Below are positions 32,471-42,464 of a stretch of DNA of 64,000 nucleotides, piece by piece. Source of the stretch: Cladopsammia gracilis (lineage: Eukaryota > Cnidaria > Anthozoa > Scleractinia > Dendrophylliidae); NCBI GenBank assembly GCA_022457155.1, contig JAJGOT010000449.1:621501-685500 (forward strand), given 5' to 3'. The notes below the pieces were generated by a model, which saw only the letters and a list, made by a program, of their open reading frames with translations, was not told where the DNA came from and did not search any database. A program made the position numbers and the translations under genes. How positions within the stretch are numbered: position 1 is the first letter of the stretch; each line of letters opens with the position of its first letter.

Positions 32471-33109
32471 ATTTTTTTTTACAGAGACTATACCGTAAAA
32501 TGCTGCTTATAAGCCCTGGGCTTATATAACTTCGTAGGGTTTTTTTGGCTGGCAAGCAAAAATATTGCCATAAAGAAGCGTTCTTTGAGTTAATTTCATT
32601 TAGGCGTAAACTTTTGTAAAGAATTTCTGTTAAGGAATTAAGACTGAGGAATAAGGAATTAATGGGTATAACCGGAGTAATGTTTTGTTACCGATGGGCC
32701 TATAACCGGGTTGGCTTTTTTTTTATTTATTCCATTACTCCATTACTCCATTACTATGGAATTACTCCATTATTATGGTACGCATGGAGCACAACATTAC
32801 TTCACGAGAATTACACGCTTGTTGTACAAAAGATACGTAGTGTAGTCTCGTGTATGTCTCAATGAATTCAAAATACATTGGTACAACTCTACAAGTGAAG
32901 CTGTTCTTCGCGTACAGAGGATATACTATTGGATGCAGTGATCGAATGCCTTGATAAGACAACGGAAGTTCTGTCTAGCTCCAGGTCACTACTCAACAAA
33001 AGAATAAACTAAAGAGCTAAAACTACCTGCAAGAAGTCGTGATTCCAATATAGGAACATGACAGGAGTTTATTACTCCTGAAAATGATTGCATTTTCATT
33101 CTTGGATCT

Positions 33110-33580
33110 TTAATAAACACTTATCCGTGATCAAGAAACACTTTCTCACAAGTCTTGCATGCCGCAGGCTGTGGACACTTATCACAGCCTCTTTACTGAT
33201 CCTAATATTTCCACAGCGGTAACATAATCTTTAGCCGATTGCCATTTATTTTGCAACACGAGTCTGAGCCAAAGAAGCCCTAATATATGTCAGGACAGTG
33301 TAGAGAATACATAAAGAAATGAAATAATTATAGTCATGGCTATGGCATGAAATCCTCCGGGATTGATCCTGTCATTAGAGAAATTATCCAAAGATCAATG
33401 GGTCAATATTATAGAGCAAAGCGGATAATTGCGACTTGTAACATCCTAACAGTGATCTATAGCAAGGGACAAATACCTCGTAAACCTACTTGGGAAAGCT
33501 GTTTTTTTTAAAAGCCTTTAAAAGGGCTTTTAAATACTTCTTGCGACTAGTGGGAATCGTGTTTGGCCTGCCTCTTTTTA
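33110..33580. repeat. Locally duplicated unit, copy 2
   Basis: Same order as copy 1, with the coding frame broken, the TATA-like site altered to TTAAAA, and a short AAAAGCCTTTAAAAGGGCTTTT palindrome added. Confidence 0.75.
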
Positions 33581-34186
33581 AGAGCTTATGACGCGTAAAT
33601 AAGCCATTTCACAGCTATAGATTCGAATACCAGATATATTAAAACCATCGATAGGAAAAATCTAAGGACTATCCGTACCACAATTATCTCTTTAAGCAGA
33701 GACTAAATTGGGCACGAATCTTTCTGACCAAAATGAACCAAAATGAGGCCTAATAAAGTAAAAACAAAAATGAACTAAAACCCCGAACCTCACTGAAACC
33801 TAACTGTTTGACATTGGTTTGTTTGACCTGGAAAATCAATCTGATGACAGTATTGCAAAACTCTGCTTAATCATTTCTAATGATATGGCTAAAAAAAAAC
33901 AGGTTTGTTTAGTACACTGTACGATGACTCACTAAAAATAAAATAATGTCGCTTAAAACAGTCCCCTTGATAAAATAAAATTCTTTTATTCACATCTTAC
34001 AAAAGCGTTCGCGAAATTGTTTCTGATCGCTTTTACAAGCACACTTATAGAAAAAGTTCTGTATTTGTTTTTCAACCTACAAGGAAATTGAAAGCACTGG
34101 TTCGTTAAAACCTATTGTTGTTTAATTTAGTCAGCTTCTATAACTTGCAAATGAGGTAAATTAACCGAGGACATTTTTAACTTAAG
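33581..34186. other. No recognisable feature
   Basis: AT-rich sequence without a convincing exon, foldback or element end. Confidence 0.35.
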
Positions 34187-34545
34187 GGACACTGTCCCGA
34201 CAGAAATATCGTGTTTTCATGATTATGGCCAGGAGCTTGCTTTAGCTTGCTTTATCATCCGAAAATAGGAAGAAAAAAATAGCCAAAAGTGATGAACGCA
34301 GAAAACTATGAATTAAAAAGACAAAATAACAACAAAATTCCACCAGAATCGAAACTTTGAATATTTCTTGACCGCATGTCATGTAATCAAAATTGCTTAA
34401 CCGTAATCAACTTGATCCATTCTTCTAATTCCGCACTTTTTCTCCAAACTACTGCTTCTGTTTTTCTCCTTGAGAATCTTTTAATCCAATTTAGTTGTAT
34501 ATTTGGTGACATTTGGCGATATAACATGGAAATTAACAAACACAT
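34187..34545. repeat. Dispersed repeat shared with 59352-59715
   Basis: Shares ATCGTGTTTTCATGATTATG, CAAACTACTGCTTCTGTTTT and TTTGGCGATATAACATGGAA with 59352-59715. A 75-bp piece also occurs at 56594-56668. Confidence 0.8.
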
Positions 34546-35271
34546 TATTTCAACAAAACTTCATTGTAAACGTACAGCATACAACCATTCCCAATCAGCA
34601 ATGTCAGCTTACCTCAAACTCTCCGGTTTTCCATTTCTTAAAACGCAGTGCTATAATATGATAATACCACTGAAATGTCTTGAAGCAACCAGTTTGACAA
34701 ACCAGACTGGACATCGTAAAGGATATTAGCCAAGCGCGCTTCTAGCGTGCCAAATATCTGAGCACAGTCTACACTAGGTGAGGTAAGATTACATTACGTT
34801 ACACTTTTTGACGCTCGATACAATGAAAGTATTCTGCAACATGTTCCCCAAAAAACATAGAATTCATAATCGTACGCCTTAAAAATCATCGCTACGAAAA
34901 AGAGATAACAAACAGTAGGAATGTTACCTAACTGAAAAAATATATTCCGAGACATTTTTCGAAATAGGCAAACAGCGTGGCAGATTTTATATGAAATTTT
35001 AACACGCATATTTCTTCAATGTGAAGGTCAAGTCAATAAACCACTGTATTAAAAAAATATGCAACTCGACTCTTGTTTTCTTATTGATAATATCTAACAC
35101 AAATCTATCTAACTCCGTAGTGACGTAGGACTGATGACAGATAGAACAGTAATGTGCTAACAAAAATGCAACAGGAATGTCCCCACAAATTCACTAAAAA
35201 GTCTATTAATAGTATCTAACGCATTTTTTGCTAACAAAAATGCATAAAGAATGCATGTTAGCCCACATAAA

Positions 35272-35302
35272 CTCCTGTAAGTTAAACATTAACTTACAGG
35301 AG
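35272..35302. repeat. Perfect 14-bp stem-loop
   Basis: CTCCTGTAAGTTAA, a three-base loop, then TTAACTTACAGGAG. It may be the relic of a foldback. Confidence 0.8.
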
Positions 35303-35379
35303 ATAAAAACAATTATAGGCTTAGGCATATACCCGTAGCCACTCTAGCTCCATAAAAAAAATCCTGGATCCGCCCCTGG

Positions 35380-35890
35380 GAAAGCATTTACTTCCATTCA
35401 AGCTTGGTGGGATTTTCTTAAAGAATCTATAAAATTAGTTGCTATAGATTTTGGTCGAAGTAAACAACGCATATTAAATCGTGATAAGGCCACGCGACTA
35501 TAAGTTCTTGGATCGAAGCTAAACGGGCTCTTATTGAAGGAGATAACTCAGCGAAAACCACCATAGAAATGCTTGAAAGAGAAATTCGGGCCAATAATTT
35601 ATCCCAAATGAGAGGAAGCCAAATTCGTAGCAGAGTCAAATGGCTTGAAGAAGGTGAAAAACCTACCAAATTATTTTTTACGCTCGAAGCAACACGTGCT
35701 CAGAAAAATACTGTTAAATCTATTTATAATCCCGCCGGTGTTGAAGTCTTTTCACAAGACTCCAGCTCATTTCGATTTTTACCGTAATTTGTACTCGCAA
35801 GAACCTGTTAATTTAACAGCCCAAACCGACTTTTTGAACAAACTTGTTGAAAACAGATTAAGTGAGAGCGAAATTTTATCCTGCGAAGGA
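35380..35890 (+). pseudogene. Second Tx1/L1-like LINE fragment, left part
   Basis: The plus strand reads QAWWDFLKESIKLVAIDFG, then (other frame) RSRVKWLEEGEKPTKLFFTL, then NLYSQEPVNLTAQTDFLNKL: the region between endonuclease and reverse transcriptase of a Tx1/L1-type ORF2. Frameshifts separate the parts. Sequence homologous to the reverse transcriptase resumes at 38165. Confidence 0.7.
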
Positions 35891-35947
35891 TTTTTTGAGC
35901 TATTTTGAAAAAAATAGCTCATTAGCAGGCGCAAAGGTTGGTTTGTG

Positions 35948-35992
35948 ATGTTTGTTTGTTTGTATGTTTGTATGTATGTATGTGTGTGTATG
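35948..35992. repeat. TTTG/TATG microsatellite
   Basis: TTTGTTTG units pass into TATGTATG and TGTGTGTATG. Confidence 0.8.
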
Positions 35993-36889
35993 TCTTGGGT
36001 TATGTCACACCAATCAGATTGACTCTAGTATGTACACCGTGTACTATGTCAGCCAATCAAATTCTCGCTTCTAAAATGGTATTACTGAAGGTCAAAGAAG
36101 GGCACTTGGCATGAATTGAAAATCAGCCATCTTGGATGTTCGCGATTGTTGCCTCAAACACTAAAAGTGTAAAGTTTTGAAGATTTGTTGGTTGGGAATT
36201 GTGCAGTAATCCCGACTGGCTTGCTAACATTGCAATAGGCAAGGGCATTTATTCGGAAATACTGCCTAAAATGTGCTCTATGCATGAATTGAACAATTAC
36301 AGTTAATGGTCTGCGAGGGATGAGACGTCCAAAAAATGTGGACTGCGGTTACGTTTATAGGTGAGCTTGTACTGAAATAAGAAAGTATAGCTTTATTGCA
36401 AAAACGGCAAGCGGATTTCAAATAATGTGATGCGGAACATGAATTGTGTGTTTCAAACCTGGGTTTCAAGCGATTACTATTTGAAATTGTATCTTTTTTG
36501 TCTCTTTTTGTATCTTTGTTGTCTTTGTATCTTTGTTGTCTGCCCGTGGAAATGTTGAACTTTGTCCTTATAGAAACTTGTCCGGGATGCATGGAGTTCA
36601 ACAGAGAAAGCTTAATGCAATTAATATACAATTTACAGTATTTAAAACGTTTATCTTTCTGTGAATTAATGTGAGCAGATGTGTAGGTTATTAATTGTAT
36701 GCCCCAAGCGATTACTACAAGCGAGTAGCGACTGTATTTTGTATGAGCAGTCACGTTGTGTGCACGTGCAAATGTTGAACTTTGTCCTTATAGAAACTGG
36801 TACGTGATGGAATTCAACATGTTTTCGAGAAAACGTTAATTCTTATGGTGCGTTAAAAAACGCCTGTTCAAAAAACTATTAGTTGCAAA

Positions 36890-37390
36890 ATTCATTTTGG
36901 ATGCGCTAAGTTTCTGATTTAAGACTTTTCTGGTCGACATTACAGGAAAAGATGTTTAGTTCCAAATGTTAACCTCAAGGTTGTGGTTTTGAGTTGAAAA
37001 CAATTTAATCTAATTAGTTTCTGTTTCTATTTGCACGACTTTTTTGTGGAGAATAAAAACAGTTGTTTGAATACTATTAGTTGCAATTTACAAGGAGACT
37101 ACCAATATTCATTTTACATGCGTTTAGTTTCTGTTAAAGACTTTTCTGGTTGACATTACAGAAACAAGTGATTCAAAGAATTTTTGTCACTAATTTAATT
37201 AACTTGTGGTTTGGAGTTAAAAACAACTTAATTTAATTAGTTTGCGTCTTCCAGGCCAAAGGGAACCATTTCCACGTTTCTTTCGTGAATAATAAAAGCA
37301 ACTTTTTAAAAAAAGACTAGAATTTTCAGAAAATAATAATCCTTCAATTTGGATGCATCAAATTTCTGTGCAGGACTTTTCTGGTTGATT
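36890..37390. repeat. Three diverged tandem copies, about 220 bp apart
   Basis: Each copy has TTCATTTT.GATGCG-like and GACTTTTCTGGT.GA.ATTACAG blocks followed by an AATTAGTTT.TGT-like block. Confidence 0.6.
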
Positions 37391-37548
37391 ACAGAGACAA
37401 GTTGCTCATTTCACTGGGGCCGTAATTGTTTTGTCATAAAATAACTCCGAAGATCCCGTTAAAAAGCTAGCCAAAACTTCCCACCTATTTTCATACCCTA
37501 ACCCTTTATGCTAGAATACAAAAGCAAACTTTGCATTTTTCCACCTAA

Positions 37549-37680
37549 ATGGTAGTTTCTTGGTGTTGCGGATGGTGTGATCACCAAATGACGTAAAACA
37601 AAAGATTCAAAAGACACTGAACAATACTCACACCACAACACAAAAGCTAACCAACAATGGCTTCCGCAACACCAAGAAAC
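37549..37680 (-). mobile_element. MITE with GTTTCTTGGTGTTGCGGA ends
   Basis: Inverted ends GTAGTTTCTTGGTGTTGCGG and CCGCAACACCAAGAAAC. A second copy lies inverted at 55231-55364, sharing the interior TTAGCTTTTGTGTTGTG. Confidence 0.8.
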
Positions 37681-37707
37681 ACCCACCTAAATAGAGTTTT
37701 GGTCCCA

Positions 37708-37948
37708 GAGGGCCCGTTTCTCGAAAGTCCCGACAACTTTTCGGGCCCGCAACTCATATTCAAATCAGAATCTATAAAATGGTGATGCATTTTTAGCCCT
37801 CAAACCAGCTCGACTTGTTTTGTCAATTTAGAATTTTATTGCTTAGCTTTCAAAATCAACAAAATTGTATCTTTAATGAATACAATGCGCACATAAGATA
37901 GCTTTCCGGGCCCGAAACGTTATCGGGACGTTCGAGAAACGGGACGCA
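37708..37948. mobile_element. MITE with GGGCCCGTTTCTCGAAAG ends
   Basis: Left GGGCCCGTTTCTCGAA...TCGGGCCCG is mirrored on the right by CGGGCCCGAAACG...TTCGAGAAACGGG. Confidence 0.75.
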
Positions 37949-38164
37949 GTTCGTGATCTCGGTATTTTTTGTGGGGTAGGGGGCAGGCCGGAGGATTTGA
38001 AAAACGTATATCTGCAGGCGGTTATTTGTGCTAGTTTCCTTCCACTGTTTTGTTGCTTTCACCATTGCATATCATTTAAGGAATTTTCAAAATAGCTCAT
38101 GCACGCAATGCGTGCCTATGTTTATCTTTGGCTGAAATTACCCACGCAATGCGTGGACTTTCTT

Positions 38165-38590
38165 CAAGGAAAACCCCAGGTTCAGACGGATTACCTCAAG
38201 AATTTTACGCTAAATTCTGGGATCTTTTAGGCCCTATTCTGTTCGAAATTATAAATTTAGTTTGGAAATTAATTCTCTCAGTGATTCAATGCAAGGAACT
38301 CGCGTGACTAGATTACTTTACCGAGAAAGATGATAAGAAAAACCTCAAAAATTGGTGGCCCGGCCATTTCGCTACTCAATGTTGATTACAAAATTTGTTC
38401 AAAAACTCTTACAAACAGACTTTCAAAAGTGTTACCCTCGATTATTCAAGAAGATCAAACTTGTTCCGTCCCACGTAGGACGATTTTTGAGAATTTATTT
38501 CTCTTGAGTAACACTCTAGATTATACAAATATTACCGATGAAATTGATCAAGAGAAAGCCTTTGACAGGGTAGAAAAACTGGTTTGCAAA
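38165..38590 (+). pseudogene. Second LINE fragment, right part (reverse transcriptase)
   Basis: KTPGSDGLPQEFYAKFWDLL, then frameshifted SLLNVDYKICSKTLTNRLSK with VLPSIIQEDQT, then IDQEKAFDRV: reverse transcriptase motifs of the same LINE as 35380-35890, with several stops. It breaks off before the YADD box. Confidence 0.75.
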
Positions 38591-38601
38591 ATCGTTTTTC
38601 C

Positions 38602-39085
38602 CTGCAGTTTTTCGCGGTTTGTTTCTCAAGAGAGGTTTCACATTTCTCAAACAGTGGTTTCTCAAACAGTCTGCAAGTCAAGCGTTTTTGGAGGAATATG
38701 GAGCTAAGTGCTTATTTTTAAACCTGATTTCGTCTTAGGAGAATTAAAGCTAGTAGATCGTCGAAGCATTTGTTTTGAGCTAACCTCCTTTATAATCCAT
38801 TGACCGTGGCCATGCCGGCCAAAACCGGCCGTGATTTTACACACATTTTAATAAAATATTCAAAATAGAAAGAGAAAGTTTTAAAGAACACTCAGAAAAA
38901 TAAGAGCTTTAAGCGATGAAATCTTGCTTCGAGGAACTTCAGAACCTGCGAAGAAGAGGAGTTTTAAAGAATTTTCAAGCAGCCGAGGTACTTAACGGTA
39001 AAAGAAATTACATTTTTCTACGGGAATTTATGTTGATATCAATTTGTGATTGACTTTTTCTTTGTGTTCTCGTTAGTTTTGGAGG
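38602..39085 (+). repeat. Dispersed repeat family R, copy 1
   Basis: Contains TTTTCGCGGTTTG, ATCTTGCTTCGAGGAACTTC and GAATTTATGTTGATATCAAT. Further copies are at about 49190-49920 (+) and 52540-53160 (-). Confidence 0.7.
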
Positions 39086-39470
39086 AATGGATCATGGGCT
39101 GTTCATAACTTCACTTAAGTGGCATCAACTGGGCTGCATGGTTTTAATGATTTCTAGGAGTTGTATAAGTTATATAATGTCCTCCGGGAGAGGTAGGCGG
39201 GTAAGACAATCTGCATTGCCATTCTGTCTGCCAGGGCGGTAAAGCAGGTCGTACACATATAAACTAGCAATGTCATCAATGCCCATCTTTGAATCCTGCT
39301 TAAAGCCGTAAAGGGCATGACTTGTTCTGAGTGTAAATCGTAAAACGACGACTATACAGAAACTGATGAAAATTATTCACTACAAACGCTACATCTGCTT
39401 CTTTATCCTGTTCATGAGTGGGGTGGGGAAGATAGAGGCTGCCTGAGGCGCCTTCATGAGCTGACGTTCG
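39080..39470 (-). pseudogene. Ty3/gypsy retrotransposon fragment (RNase H region)
   Basis: The minus strand, in shifting frames, reads DKEADVAFVVNNFHQFLYSR plus RFTIYTQNK (RNase H-like), then RIQRWALM, then YRPGRQNGNADCLTRLPLPE, a highly characteristic end of the gypsy RNase H region. Multiple stops and frameshifts. No LTRs identified. Confidence 0.7.
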
Positions 39471-39875
39471 ATCTCATTCTCATAAGTGTATGTGATATGT
39501 GTGCTATATAAGTCATCCATTCATTTGTTTATTCACGATACCCCCTGTCTGCTGTTGAGAGTAGTCAAGAGGCAAATGCCACCGGCTTTTTAACCATCTT
39601 GACATGATACCACTATAACTAGGTTCATCCCGCTTTTCTCCGGATAATAATATACCGGTAAATCAGATGACTGGTGCCAATACTTCGCTTGCTCAATACC
39701 CCCAGCTGTACAGCATCCCATTCCTGGTAGATATATTTCTTCAGTAGCAAGTGTAGTATCTCTAATGAAAGGTTTGAAAGAGGTTTGTCAAAAACGTTGA
39801 TCATTAAAGAGAATGTGATCATCGCAGTTATGAAGCAACTGAAGGAGTTGCAATTAGAGGCCGAAAAATGTTTTA

Positions 39876-39946
39876 GATCTCGACGGAATTCGAACTATGA
39901 ACTTTGTGATTTCGGTGCAAACGCTCTACCACTGAACTACAAGGTC
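39876..39946 (-). tRNA. tRNA-like sequence, probably a SINE head or tRNA pseudogene
   Basis: The minus strand shows an A-box-like TAGTTCAGTGGTAGAGC and a B-box-like AGTTCGAATTCC at tRNA spacing. The acceptor stem does not close and the anticodon arm is irregular, so a functional tRNA is unlikely. Confidence 0.4.
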
Positions 39947-39949
39947 AAG

Positions 39950-40499
39950 ATGGAACCGTTTGTACAATTGTGAGTTCTATTGCACCCGTGAAATGGTGAA
40001 AACGATACTGTGTATATGAAAAAAAAATCATATGAACTGCGGAGGGATAAGTGGGTGTAGGGGCCACCTTGATAACTATTACTTTTACTTCGACTTAGTG
40101 GAAACAATCTTCATCAAAACGGTGACTCAGGCATTCCAAAACTGACTTATTGAACTAGGACTTTTCGGCTCTAAGCCGCAGAACACCATCGGAGAGACGC
40201 TTCAAAACTTTCTCGATATGGGGATGCTATTCAGTACGGGGTCCTGTGTTGGATGTTGTGTAGTACGACTAAGTCATTTTAGTGAAGGTTCGGACTCCAC
40301 CCTTTCCCGCTAACGTTTTGTAGAGATCGGAATTCGAATTGTGTCTGTTTTACCGATTATATGTTGACTCACACCCTGGGCAACTAAACTAATATACAAC
40401 TTTGGATCCACTCAATAGTGGAGTTAAATCTTTGATGTAGCAAAGAAATACCATTTACAAGTTTAGGTAGAAATTTCACTCGATCTGCTGTTAACGTTA
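39950..40499. other. No recognisable feature
   Basis: No convincing exon or element end. Confidence 0.35.
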
Positions 40500-41008
40500 A
40501 TCAGGAAATAACAAATCAAGTAACGCTGGCTGCACAACTGGGATTATGTATTCTGTCCAATATTTCGTCAGGCACGGCCTGACTTTTTTTAGGGAATAAA
40601 ATGACTACAACAGCGTTAAGTTGTTGAAACGTTTGCGCTGTTCAGGAAAGATGAAGTTACTTAGGATATGAATAGCCGTAGGTCCAGGGTTGGGACGAAC
40701 ATCCATACTGAGAGGGATGTAGAGTAACGCGGAGCAGTGTCGATTTGCATAGCCTCCATGCATGGGGCAGAAGTAGAGCAAATGACGGATCTGGTGTGTT
40801 CTACTATTGAGAGAAAAGTGTTGGCTGTGATGCTTGCAGGGATAAGTTGAGTACTTTGCCGGAACAAGGCGAGAAGAACACAGGTACCAGTCAATAGGAC
40901 GAGTGACGAAATTATTTCAGGAAGGAAACCTGTGTCTTGGTGATTTGTCTTGGTGATGAAATTTCTTGAAGTCTTGATCTTGGTTCGAGCTGGTTTTGAG
41001 GAGGGTAT

Positions 41009-41243
41009 TTCATTTACAAGTTACGGCCACGATCTCATCTTCTTCTCTGACTAAAATCCAACGCAAAGGATGGGGATTGAGATCATCAGTTGGAGATCAG
41101 ACAGAGGATTGCATGGAGGATTTATAAATCCAAATTCTCCAATCCTCTGTCTGATCTCCAACTGATGATCTCAATCTCCATCCTTTGCGTTGGATTTTAG
41201 TCAGAGAAGACGGATGAGATCGTGGCCGTAACTTGTAAATGAA
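41009..41243. mobile_element. 235-bp near-perfect long-hairpin MITE
   Basis: Arms of about 105 bp from TTCATTTACAAGTTACGG to its mirror CCGTAACTTGTAAATGAA, with only a few mismatches, around a loop of about 25 bp. Nested in the Penelope-like remnant. Confidence 0.85.
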
Positions 41244-41324
41244 CACTTAGGAAATATCTGCAGGGGTCAACGGACAATTCAAAGGCGTCCGATGCTGAGA
41301 GGGTGAGGAGTACGCACTCAAACG

Positions 41325-41800
41325 TTCACCTCATCAGCCACGTACTTGGTGGCGTTTCATCGACGATATTTTCATGATATGGACACAAACAGAAGACTAT
41401 CTACTTGACTTCATCTCTTACCTCAACAGCCTTCTTCCACCATCCAATTTACATCGTCCCACTCATCCATATCTATTCCCCTTCTTGACGTCAAGGTATT
41501 TCTCAACGATGGCAAAATAAAAAAAGATCTCTATACTAAGCCTACGGACAAACATCAGGACCTCTTACACTCTTCATGTCACCCCTCACACACCAAACGA
41601 ACCATTTCATTTAGCCTCGCCCTCAGATTACGACGTATATGCTCTTCCAACGAGACGTTCACATTACGTACCAATGAACTTATACTTTGCCTTAACAACC
41701 GCGGATACAATCTCTCTTTTCTCAAACATGCAAAGCTTGAGAAGCGTACCTTATCGAAAGGGGTCAAACTCTTGAACCCAAAGGTATCAACAAGCATGAA
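41325..41800 (+). pseudogene. Penelope-like reverse transcriptase fragment
   Basis: RTWWRFIDDIFMIWTQ (catalytic [YF]-x-D-D block), then after a frameshift LDVKVFLNDGKIKKDLYTKP, TDKHQDLLHSSCHPSHTKR and NNRGYNLSFL: the conserved C-terminal half of Penelope-type reverse transcriptase. The GIY-YIG part is absent here but a related piece lies at 54054-54242. Confidence 0.75.
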
Positions 41801-42201
41801 GAAATGTAAACTTAGCATTCATATGTTTTACATATCTTCTTTTATATTTACTTGTTTTCTTATATTCGTTTGTTTCCCTTCTATTAGAATTGTAACGTTT
41901 CATCTTATATTTTTTAAATGTAAAGTATTTCCATTGTAATCTTATAATATATCCTTTTGTTTCTTGGCGATTTTAATTGTAACGTTTCTTTTTTGGAATC
42001 ATTTTATTCCCTGACGAAGTCAGGCCGTGCCTGACGAAATATTGGACAGAAGACATAATCCCAGTTGTATAGTCAGCCTCGCTTGATAAGTTATTTCCTA
42101 TTTACTCGTGCCGGTACGGCAACGAGGTAAGGTTTGCAAAACCTTAATTCAGGGGCGGATCCAGGGGAGGGGTTGAGGGGGTTGCTTTTTCGGTTTTATT
42201 G

Positions 42202-42464
42202 CTAGGCAACTGCAGGACACCATCGCGATATTTGAAGTCAACCCGAGATTCCATCGCCCTACAGCGATCCACGCGCGATCCCCACGCCCCAACTCCCACC
42301 CCAGTGCCCCTTCCACTCGCGTGATTAACTTCGGTACAAGTCCCTCCCGGTCACACGTGAAACGCCGTGCAGAATTTGCCATATAAAGCAGCTAATTTAT
42401 CGACAAATTTAAGCTTTTTGGCAGAAGAAACCTTTAGAAATCGTGATAATTGTCCTTCGTTTCG
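42202..42464 (+). promoter_or_regulatory. Upstream region and 5' UTR of the left kelch gene
   Basis: The last 150 bp before the ATG match the right-hand kelch gene (GTACAAGTCCCTCCCGGTCA, GAAACCTTTAGAAATCGTG). 42202-42292 matches 4041-4130, including TTGCTAGGCAACTGC. It lies just right of a truncated CAGGGGCGGATCCAGG hAT-type end (about 42151). Confidence 0.4.

Larger units (their letters stand above)
35897..38098. mobile_element. 2.2 kb foldback-ended insertion inside the LINE
   Basis: Inverted ends GAGCTATTTTGAAAA and TTTTCAAAATAGCTC separate the two halves of a LINE. The interior contains a (TTTG/TATG)n microsatellite (35948-35992), duplicated blocks around AAATGTTGAACTTTGTCCTT, a threefold tandem repeat and two MITEs. 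No transposase. Sixty bases outside the right end carry two CACGCAATGCGTG palindromes, so the true end may be slightly further right. Confidence 0.6.
40500..42105. mobile_element. Penelope-like element remnant with inverted ends
   Basis: About 105-bp inverted ends (both with CAACTGGGATTATGT, CTGTCCAATATTTCGTCAGG and CACGGCCTGAC) enclose a degenerate Penelope-type reverse transcriptase and a nested hairpin MITE. Inverted terminal structures are common in Penelope-like elements. Confidence 0.65.

Noticed and set aside
39876..39946. Functional tRNA gene
   Set aside because: A-box and B-box are present, but the acceptor stem does not pair and the anticodon arm is irregular, fitting a SINE head or pseudogene better.
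42450..42464. Extension of both kelch frames five codons upstream
   Set aside because: The extension begins at TTG in both copies. The first ATG (42465; 52098) precedes a normal kelch N-terminus, so it was taken as the start.
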